From Acetobacter syzygii (lineage in GTDB: Bacteria; Pseudomonadota; Alphaproteobacteria; Acetobacterales; Acetobacteraceae), in assembly GCF_000964225.1 (NCBI RefSeq), contig NZ_BAMZ01000027.1, positions 1-64,000 of the forward strand: DNA of 64,000 nucleotides. Reading direction: 5' to 3'. Shown here one piece after another: positions 46,429-53,322 of the stretch. Each line of letters begins with the position of its first letter. Within the stretch, counting starts at the first letter, position 1. Made by a program: the position numbers and the translations under genes. The notes under the pieces were generated by a model. It saw only the letters and a program-made list of their open reading frames with translations, was not told the origin of the DNA and did not search any database.

Positions 46429-46893
46429 ATGCGGAAAGAAACAGCGTTTATTATTGGTTTTCTGGTTTTGACTGTTAGTACATCGGTCGCGATCTGGACC
46501 TTTGCCCTTCCTAACTTCAAACCTGTTTCGTTTCCGCAGGTTGTTAGTGGTGTTATTGATGTGGGACCAATGCACCACCAGCGTCCGCTGGATAAGGATG
46601 AAGTGGCGGATCTGAATAAATGGCTTTCTGCGCATAAGTCTGGTTGGGGGCCGCTCAGCCGTACCCCGCCATCTTCTGGGGATTCGCACATTTTTCTCAA
46701 GGATGAACAGGGTAAGGATGTGCTGACCCTGACGTTATGGACAGGTATTAGTGCTGCGGACTGGAATGCAACCGTATTTGTGGAATCCCCCGATGGCTCA
46801 TGGGTCCGCTCGGAAACATTCCCTAATAAAGAGTTCGCACCTTTGCGGATGATGGTGGATCGTTATCCGTTTAAACATTCCAGTTTTCCTTAA
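46429..46893 (+). CDS. Small membrane-anchored protein of unknown function
   Basis: 154 residues. One N-terminal helix (ETAFIIGFLVLTVSTSVAIWTFAL) is followed by a periplasmic domain with several Trp (WLSAHKSGWGPL, LTLWTGISAADWNATV). No Cys and no known motif. The start is 15 bases after the aminotransferase stop, so it is most likely the third gene of the sugar-modification operon. I do not recognise the family. Confidence 0.6.
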   Translation: MRKETAFIIGFLVLTVSTSVAIWTFALPNFKPVSFPQVVSGVIDVGPMHHQRPLDKDEVADLNKWLSAHKSGWGPLSRTPPSSGDSHIFLKDEQGKDVLTLTLWTGISAADWNATVFVESPDGSWVRSETFPNKEFAPLRMMVDRYPFKHSSFP

Positions 46894-47444
46894 GTATTTG
46901 TGAAATGTGTAATATTGATATATTTATACCATTTCAGTTAGAAAACGAATAAATATCATAAGGCCAGCGTATCTGGTTTTTCCCGGCAGGTATTTGTGGG
47001 TCATGCAAATATCTAGCCGGGAGTGTAAAATCTGTAAAAAAATCGATAATTTGTAAAATTTCAGGGGATTTTAGAATGAGTCGTCCTTATTTATAGGGAT
47101 AAAAAACGCATTCCATTTGGTGGATATGTATGAAAATCAAATTAAATATGTTTTTTAATGCATAATTACTTATTATTTTTTAATATTTTCCAAAATTATT
47201 ATGTATTTTTAAAATTTTACTGGATATTTTATAAGGTGTATAAAAGAAATAGAAAAAATATTTCTCTATTTTATCGGCCTGTTTCAATATAAAACAGATA
47301 TCAAGAGTTGCTCTTGCACCTGCCTCGGAGATTATGTTCAGTTCTTTGTAAACTGCTCGTGATGAGTTATTGTTGACCATAATATACGCAGAGGTTTTTT
47401 GAACAAATCCTATGCTGCGTTACGGTAGGATATAGGAGATGGTC
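46894..47444. promoter_or_regulatory. AT-rich intergenic region upstream of the cellulose locus
   Basis: About 550 bases with no supported gene. It is far richer in A+T than the genes on either side. It contains one long imperfect stem-loop (46981-47022), and a short minus-strand frame (47180-47380) whose composition simply reflects the AT content. The promoter of the cellulose operon must lie here or just downstream. I looked for a c-di-GMP (GEMM) riboswitch and did not find one. Confidence 0.6.
46981..47022. other. Long imperfect stem-loop between two polysaccharide operons
   Basis: TCCCGGC and GCCGGGA pair at the base, and TATTTG and CAAATA pair above a small internal loop, with a 9-base apical loop. 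No T-run follows on either strand in the right place, so it is not a classic terminator. Confidence 0.6.
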
Positions 47445-47873
47445 ATGGGTTTCCCTCTTGTAGACGCGGTCCTTGCGAATGTTCCCAGTCAATCCTCCAG
47501 TGATGCGTGTGATATTTCTGGTCTGAGAGTCGCGGTGCAGGAACCGGATCTGAAGTATAAAGAATTTGATAATCTCGCTACTCTGCCGGATGTAGAGCCG
47601 CCTGTTGGCCGGAAGGAAAAAGCTGCTCCCAAACCAGCAGTTACACCGTCTAACAAAGATGCTCTTGCGGACATATTGGCTTCGGTCGAAACAGAGCCCC
47701 CTGTAGAGCCGGAGGTTCGTCAAAAACCCGTTAATCCGCCTTTGCGAATGGCTAAACCGAGCGATGTAAAAACAAAGCCGGAACAACAGTCCTTGCGGGA
47801 CGTTTTTGCGTTTCTGGCAGGAAAGCAGGACAAGCCCCAGCCTGTTTCCAGTCTGTCTGATATTTTCCGTTAA
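47445..47873 (+). CDS. Small Pro-rich cellulose-locus protein (BcsP/BcsH-like)
   Basis: 142 residues from ATG 47445, chosen because AGGAG lies 6 bases upstream; the ATG at 47439 directly abuts that box. No signal peptide or membrane helix, so it is cytoplasmic. The middle is rich in Pro, Lys, Glu and looks disordered. Three short repeats of the form L-x-D-[IV]-[LF] stand out: ALADIL (73-78), SLRDVF (116-121) and SLSDIF (136-141). It precedes bcsQ. Proline-rich scaffold proteins BcsP and BcsH (CcpAx) occupy similar places and organise synthase rows or bind BcsD. The link is by context and composition, not proven homology. Confidence 0.6.
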   Translation: MGFPLVDAVLANVPSQSSSDACDISGLRVAVQEPDLKYKEFDNLATLPDVEPPVGRKEKAAPKPAVTPSNKDALADILASVETEPPVEPEVRQKPVNPPLRMAKPSDVKTKPEQQSLRDVFAFLAGKQDKPQPVSSLSDIFR

Positions 47874-47916
47874 GTGGTCAAATGTTCGTTCGGCACTTTA
47901 TGATAGAGTATTTTGC

Positions 47917-48678
47917 ATGCCCTTGATTTGTTGTGTTTCACCAAAAGGGGGCGTGGGTAAAACCATGATCGCGGCTAATCTGGCTGCCGGTTTGGCCAAA
48001 AACCGACACCTTGAGGTGATTGCCGTTGATCTTGACCCGCAAAATATGCTCCGTCTCCACCTTGGTGGCGATGTGGCGGATGGGCATGGTTTTGTAAAGT
48101 CGGTCGGGAATATAGAATCCTGGGGTGGCGCGCTCAAAGAAGACAGCAATAGTGGCGTGATCATCTTACCGTATGGTCAGCTTTCATCGGGGAAAAGTAT
48201 TAAAAAAGATAGTGTTATACGACAAAAGCCGGAACTGCTCTGGAAGCCGCTGGTCAGGATGGCTGCATCTCCGGGCATGGTGGTCGTGGTGGATACGCCT
48301 CCGGGGCCATCGGTTATGTTACAAGCTATTTTGCCCCATGTGGATTTGCTACTGACTGTTCTGGCCGCAGATGCCGCATCGGCTGTTCTGTATTCCAATA
48401 TTGCGACTGGAAAAATCTATTCGGAAGTGCGTAATGTACGCCGAGGTTATGTTTTAAATCAGTTTGATCCCATGACCCGACTGGGGCGTATTATCTGCTC
48501 TGGGCTGGCAGAAAAAATTGGTGATTCTCTGTTTGGCATCGTGCATCGTGATGAGTATGTGGGAGAGGCGCTGGCCATGCAGCAGCCTGTTGCAGACTAT
48601 GCTCCCCTCTCACGTGCTGCCATTGATCTGAATAACCTTTCTGATCGTGTCAGTCGTTATCTGGAATCACTTACATGA
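47917..48678 (+). CDS. bcsQ: Cellulose biosynthesis ParA/MinD-type ATPase BcsQ
   Basis: 253 residues from ATG 47917 (MPLICCVSPKGGVGKT). The deviant Walker A motif KGGVGKT lies at about residues 10-16, VDLDPQN near 42 and the Walker B-like VVVDTPPGPS near 125. BcsQ proteins localise and assist the Bcs complex at the inner membrane or pole. It has no C-terminal membrane-targeting helix that I can clearly see. The stop overlaps the bcsA start by four bases (ATGA), so the two are co-translated. Confidence 0.87.
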   Translation: MPLICCVSPKGGVGKTMIAANLAAGLAKNRHLEVIAVDLDPQNMLRLHLGGDVADGHGFVKSVGNIESWGGALKEDSNSGVIILPYGQLSSGKSIKKDSVIRQKPELLWKPLVRMAASPGMVVVVDTPPGPSVMLQAILPHVDLLLTVLAADAASAVLYSNIATGKIYSEVRNVRRGYVLNQFDPMTRLGRIICSGLAEKIGDSLFGIVHRDEYVGEALAMQQPVADYAPLSRAAIDLNNLSDRVSRYLESLT

Positions 48679-51257
48679 AATTGTCTGATCGGCTGAACAG
48701 TCTGTTCCGTGTTGATCAGAATGTTCATAAAATTGTTCCTCTTTTTATTCTATTTTTATCTGTCATCAGTTTTTTTATTGTTACCCTGTCTTTTCTGTCT
48801 GCTGGCGGGCAGCTCATTGTTGGCGTTGCAGGGATTGTTGTTTTTTTTCTTCTTAATCGCCGTAAGGATGAGACAGCAACACTGTATTTGAAGATTCTTT
48901 CACTCGCTGTGTCATCTCGCTATCTGCTCTGGCGCATGATTGACACGCTGGTTTTTCAAACAACCTTTCAGGCTGTTCTGGGCATCATTCTTATTCTGGC
49001 AGAAGCTTATGCTTTTATGATGCTGCTGTTGATTTATTTTCAAACAGTGCATCCGCTGGAAAGAAAACCCGCTCCCTTGCCAGATAATTCCGACGACTGG
49101 CCAACGGTTGATGTTTACATTCCAACGTATAACGAAGATCTGAGTATTGTAAGGGTTACGGCACTTGCCTGTGCATCCATGGATTGGCCACCTGATAAGC
49201 TGAACGTTTTTATTCTGGATGACGGTCACCGTGTGGAGTTCCAGCATTTTGCGGAGGCCGCAGGTATTGGCTACATTAGCCGAGCCGATAATGCCCATGC
49301 CAAAGCCGGGAATCTGAACCACGCTCTCCAGCTGACAGATGGAGAACTGATTGCCATTTTTGACTGTGATCACGTTCCGTGCCGGGCGTTTTTACAAACG
49401 ACGCTGGGGTGGTTTGTGGCAGATTCAAAAATCGCTCTGTTACAAACGCCACATCATTTTTATTCGCCCGATCCGTTTCAGAGAAATCTGGCGAATGGTA
49501 TGCGGGTTCCTCCCGAAGGCAACAGCTTTTATGGCCTGCTGCAACCGGGCAATGACTTCTGGAATGCGTCATTTTTCTGTGGTTCATGTGCGGTTATTCG
49601 TCGCACCGCCCTTTTGGAAGTTGGTGGGATTGCAACGGAGACCGTAACAGAGGATGCGCACACAGCTCTCAAGCTGCAACGGCGTGGCTGGTCCACTGCG
49701 TATCTGAGCCTGCCTCTGGCTGCGGGGCTGGCAACGGAGCGGCTGATCCTGCATATTGGTCAAAGAATGCGCTGGGCGCGTGGAATGATCCAGATTTTAC
49801 GTACCGATAACCCATTCTCAGGGCCGGGATTAAGACTTCCGCAAAGGATCTGCTATTTTTCGGCTATGGCCGGATTTTTGTTTGCAATCCCCCGGTTGGT
49901 TTTTTTAACGTCTCCCCTATGTTTTCTGGTTTTTAACCAGACGCTTATTGCGGCATCGCCCATGGCGCTCTGTGCCTATGTCATACCGCACTTTTTCCAC
50001 TGTATCTGCACATCGGCCCGTATGAATGGGAGCTGGCGCTATTCATTCTGGGGTGAAATATACGAAACAACGCTGGCAACCTTTTTGGTGCGCGTCACAC
50101 TGGTAACAATCCTTTTTCCCAAACTGGGCAAGTTTAACGTTACGGACAAAGGTGGAACAATCAAACAGGCTTATCTGGACTGGCAGGCTGTTTATCCCAA
50201 CGTTATTCTAAGCGGGTTTTTGTTTATGGGCATGTTATACGGCTTTTACCGGCTGTTCATGTTCCATAACTCACAGGTTGTCTTTAATGCGCTGTGGCTG
50301 AACGAAGTCTGGATTGCCATTAGTCTTCTTACGCTTCTGCTGGCTATTGCTGTGGGGCATGAATCCCGTCAGGTCCGTGGTAAAGCGCGTATTCAGGTCC
50401 GGCTGCCAGTAACGCTGCGTTCCGAAGGAGGGCGGCTGCTTCCAACCCAGATTATGGATGTGTCCACAGGGGGCTGCCAGGTTGAAATTGCCGAAAGCAC
50501 GGTCGATGAGTGGCAAAAAGGTCAGATCGTCCATGTCCTGACGGAAGAGGGGCGACTGAAGGGCGAGATTGTATGGGTTGGCAAGCGTTCAATCGGGCTG
50601 GATTGGCGTTATGATTCCCTGAGGCATGAGGCTGAGGTCGTCCGGTTTGTTTTTGGGCGGGCAGATGCTTGGGTGGACTGGGGGCGTTACCCGCCAGACC
50701 GGCCATTGCGGAGCCTGTGGCTTGCATTAACCAGTATAACAAGCCTGTTCCGGTTTGAGAAAAATCCTGGTGCAGTCAACCAAAAACTTCCACCAGTAAA
50801 ACCGATGGCTCCGCCGCGTAGTCTGCCTGGCGGCAAAAAAAAGCAGGAAAGAAACGCCGTGATTGTCGCTCCCAAGAAAAAAGCAGCGACATTCTGTTTT
50901 TTTCTCCTTGGTATCATGCTTCCCGCCTCTTCCTGGGCACAGCAGGCTGCGGATGCTTCGCCCGTGCCGCAACCGGCTGCTCAAGCCGTCGCAGCACCTC
51001 CAGCGGGTGTTCCACCACAGGATGGAGAGCCGCCACTCCCCACATCCGATGCAACGGCTCCAGCGACACCAGACCAGCCCTCGCAAACGCAGGGCCTAAC
51101 CCTTGGTACGCCAATAACAGATGCCGCACCGGCTATGGTTGGGGTGCATAAAAAAAGCTGGACCCTTAAAGAGCTGGGCGCAGGAGATACTCTGATGATG
51201 ACGCCTTTTGCGTCTATTCAGGGTTTGTCATTCGGGCTGCCAAAGGCGAGCTTGTGA
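48675..51257 (+). CDS. bcsA: Cellulose synthase catalytic subunit BcsA, running on into BcsB N-terminus
   Basis: The GT2 synthase makes beta-1,4-glucan from UDP-glucose. Motifs: DDG at 182-184, DCDH at 230-233 (first D and second D of the DxD site), TED at 325-327 and QRMRW at 363-367. Membrane helices flank the GT domain. The PilZ c-di-GMP site is intact: R568xxxR572 and D595xS597xxG599. Normal BcsA would end near residue 720. Here the frame continues through a second hydrophobic signal-like segment (about 733-752), a Pro/Ala-rich linker and a BcsB-like start (WTLKELG to SIQGLSFGLP), then ends KASL at 51257. That tail belongs to BcsB, so bcsA and bcsB were one fused gene or are joined by frameshifting. 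Confidence 0.93.
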   Translation: MKLSDRLNSLFRVDQNVHKIVPLFILFLSVISFFIVTLSFLSAGGQLIVGVAGIVVFFLLNRRKDETATLYLKILSLAVSSRYLLWRMIDTLVFQTTFQAVLGIILILAEAYAFMMLLLIYFQTVHPLERKPAPLPDNSDDWPTVDVYIPTYNEDLSIVRVTALACASMDWPPDKLNVFILDDGHRVEFQHFAEAAGIGYISRADNAHAKAGNLNHALQLTDGELIAIFDCDHVPCRAFLQTTLGWFVADSKIALLQTPHHFYSPDPFQRNLANGMRVPPEGNSFYGLLQPGNDFWNASFFCGSCAVIRRTALLEVGGIATETVTEDAHTALKLQRRGWSTAYLSLPLAAGLATERLILHIGQRMRWARGMIQILRTDNPFSGPGLRLPQRICYFSAMAGFLFAIPRLVFLTSPLCFLVFNQTLIAASPMALCAYVIPHFFHCICTSARMNGSWRYSFWGEIYETTLATFLVRVTLVTILFPKLGKFNVTDKGGTIKQAYLDWQAVYPNVILSGFLFMGMLYGFYRLFMFHNSQVVFNALWLNEVWIAISLLTLLLAIAVGHESRQVRGKARIQVRLPVTLRSEGGRLLPTQIMDVSTGGCQVEIAESTVDEWQKGQIVHVLTEEGRLKGEIVWVGKRSIGLDWRYDSLRHEAEVVRFVFGRADAWVDWGRYPPDRPLRSLWLALTSITSLFRFEKNPGAVNQKLPPVKPMAPPRSLPGGKKKQERNAVIVAPKKKAATFCFFLLGIMLPASSWAQQAADASPVPQPAAQAVAAPPAGVPPQDGEPPLPTSDATAPATPDQPSQTQGLTLGTPITDAAPAMVGVHKKSWTLKELGAGDTLMMTPFASIQGLSFGLPKASL
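50845..50861 (+). promoter_or_regulatory. Internal ribosome binding site and GTG start for BcsB within the bcsA frame
   Basis: AGGAAAG (50845-50851) is followed after 7 bases by GTG at 50859-50861, in frame with bcsA (codon 729). Translation from here would begin MIVAPKKKAATFCFFLLGIM, a well-formed Sec signal peptide ending near SSWAQ. It could supply a free, exported BcsB, provided the frameshift at 51243-51245 is crossed. Confidence 0.45.
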
Positions 51258-53314
51258 CCGATGCAGAGCTTGTGCTCTCTGGTGCATTGTCTCCCGCTTT
51301 GTTGCCGAATGTGAGCAGCATTACGATCCGGCTGAACAACCAGTACGTGGGAACAATACCGGTAACGCCGGGTAAATCTGCATTCGGTCCAATAAAATTT
51401 GCTGTTAACCCATTCTTTTTTCTTTCAAAGAATGTTGTCAACTTTACCTTTGCAGGCCAGTACACAGCCACATGTGGGAACGAGATAAGCCCCGTTCTAT
51501 GGGGGCAAATTTCCGGGCAGTCACAACTGTCCATTACAACGGCCCCATTGCCACCCAAGCGTTATTTGTCTGCTCTGCCTTCGCCTTTTTTGGATACAGA
51601 TGCGGTTGACCGCAGTGTTGTACCGTTTGTGTTGCCTGAGCAGGTTGCATCGGGGAATGTTAATGGCCGTATTCTGCTTAAATCTGCGGGTATCGTAGCA
51701 TCGTGGTTTGGCAAACAGGCGGATATCCACCACGTAACCTTCCCTGTTTCGTATCATGTAGCGGAAACAGGGAATGCTGTTGTGGTCGGGACAGCCGCAA
51801 ACTTGCCAGATAATCTGGGAAAAAGCCTGACCATAGCCGGACCTCTTGTTGCGGAGCTTGCTAATCCATCCGACAGTAATGGAACCTTGCTGGTTATTAC
51901 CGGACGCACTGCAACGGAAGTTCTGCAAGCAGCGAACACATTGGCTTACACTTCCAACAGTTTTGGCGATCTGTCTCAGGTTGGGGGAGCAGACATATCG
52001 CTTTCTCCTCGTCAGCCATACGATGCGCCAGCTTTTTTGCCAACGGATAGGGTTGTACGGTTTGGGGAGCTGGTTAGCCAGAGCGCTCTAACCGGGCATG
52101 GGTATGTGCCAGGAACACTGGCCATTCCTTTCCGCATGGCACCAGATTTATATACGTGGCGCGGGCGACCGTTTTCTTCGAGCTTCAGCTTTCATCCACC
52201 CTTGGCGGATAATCTGGATCTCAAGCATTCGCGTGTGGATGTGAGTTTGAACGGGATTTATCTCAGCAGTTTTCCCTGGTCACAATATGAAAAATTACCT
52301 GCGTGGCTGAGGTATTTCCTGCCTGAGCGTTCGACAGTTCAGAAACATCACGTCGAATTGCCAGTCTGGGCTGTTTATGGCCAGAACGAACTGGATTTTT
52401 ATTTTGATGGACGCCCCATGGCGCGGCGGGACTGTAGCGCCATGGCACAGGATATTTCTTTGGAGCTGGACCCGGATTCCACACTGGATATGCGGCGTGC
52501 TTACCATCTGGCGGTTATGCCTAATCTGGCACTTTTTGCTAATAGTGGCTTTCCGTTTACCAGAATGGCGGATTTGTCCGAAACAGCGATTGTTCTGCCA
52601 GACCATGCTGGAACAGGTGTGCTCACAACGTATCTGGATGTTGCCGGGCTGTTAGGGTCTTATACGTGGCTCCCTATATCTGGTGTGGAAGTGGTTTCTG
52701 TTCATGATGTGGCAACCGTCAAGGACAGGGACATTATGATGATTGGTCTGGCAGCGGGTGGTATGCAAACGCCCAGCCAGGCAGCAGAACTGCTCAAAGG
52801 GTCGCCTTACCAGATTGAAGGGGGGCGGCTCAGGTTAAAAGAGCGCAGCGTACTCGATGGTATCCGTTATATGTTTGCGGATAACGCCTTACAGGGTGCA
52901 CAGACTGTAACTTTTCAGGGGAGTGTTTCCCTGAGTGGTGGTGGTGCCCTTATTGGTACGGAGTCCCCCTTTGCAAAAGGACGCTCGGTTGTTGTTCTTG
53001 TTGCAGGAATGCCGCAAGGGCTGGATAATGTGATTAACACCATTGAAAACCCTACGCTTGAAAGAGGGATTCAAGGTGATCTTACTTTTGTTTCCGGGCA
53101 TAAAACCATTGCTTCGCGGAGTGGAACAACGTTTACAGTTGGTAATGCTCCATTCTGGATTTGGAGTGACTGGTATTTTAGTGAACATCCCTGGCGTATT
53201 CTTATGCTGGCAGGCTTAGGTATTCTGGGTAGCGGAAGTGTATTGCGAAAAATGTTGGCAGCCCGGGCCGCCAAACGGCGTTCATATTTGAAGAAGAATG
53301 AAGGGGGCGAGTAG
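51254..53314 (+). CDS. bcsB: Cellulose synthase subunit BcsB, main body (frame-shifted from its N-terminus)
   Basis: This frame is open from 51170 to 53314. The first in-frame start is GTG 51254, overlapping the bcsA stop (GTGA), but it lacks a signal peptide and the first BcsB strands, which are encoded upstream in the bcsA frame. The body matches BcsB: ALSPALLPNVSSITIRLNNQYVG, KSAGIVASWFGKQADI, RKPYDAPAF-like RQPYDAPAFLPTDR, repeated carbohydrate-binding and flavodoxin-like parts, and a C-terminal membrane anchor (WRILMLAGLGILGSG). It is periplasmic and guides the glucan from BcsA. Joining LPK (51240-51245) to GELVTDAE in the -1 frame gives an uninterrupted BcsB when compared with the second copy at 59640. 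Confidence 0.88.
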   Translation: MTDAELVLSGALSPALLPNVSSITIRLNNQYVGTIPVTPGKSAFGPIKFAVNPFFFLSKNVVNFTFAGQYTATCGNEISPVLWGQISGQSQLSITTAPLPPKRYLSALPSPFLDTDAVDRSVVPFVLPEQVASGNVNGRILLKSAGIVASWFGKQADIHHVTFPVSYHVAETGNAVVVGTAANLPDNLGKSLTIAGPLVAELANPSDSNGTLLVITGRTATEVLQAANTLAYTSNSFGDLSQVGGADISLSPRQPYDAPAFLPTDRVVRFGELVSQSALTGHGYVPGTLAIPFRMAPDLYTWRGRPFSSSFSFHPPLADNLDLKHSRVDVSLNGIYLSSFPWSQYEKLPAWLRYFLPERSTVQKHHVELPVWAVYGQNELDFYFDGRPMARRDCSAMAQDISLELDPDSTLDMRRAYHLAVMPNLALFANSGFPFTRMADLSETAIVLPDHAGTGVLTTYLDVAGLLGSYTWLPISGVEVVSVHDVATVKDRDIMMIGLAAGGMQTPSQAAELLKGSPYQIEGGRLRLKERSVLDGIRYMFADNALQGAQTVTFQGSVSLSGGGALIGTESPFAKGRSVVVLVAGMPQGLDNVINTIENPTLERGIQGDLTFVSGHKTIASRSGTTFTVGNAPFWIWSDWYFSEHPWRILMLAGLGILGSGSVLRKMLAARAAKRRSYLKKNEGGE

Positions 53315-53322
53315 TCACCAGA

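Noticed and set aside
47180-47380. 66-codon minus-strand frame in the gap before the cellulose operon
   Set aside because: Rich in Lys, Asn, Phe and Tyr purely from AT content; no ribosome binding site or family.
46894-47444. c-di-GMP (GEMM) riboswitch
   Set aside because: Looked for because BcsA is a c-di-GMP target, but the conserved GEMM bases were not seen here or in 59170-59639.
51254-51256. GTG at 51254 as the true BcsB start (GTGA overlap with the bcsA stop)
   Set aside because: The overlap looks like normal coupling, but a protein starting here has no signal peptide and lacks N-terminal strands that are encoded just upstream in the bcsA frame.
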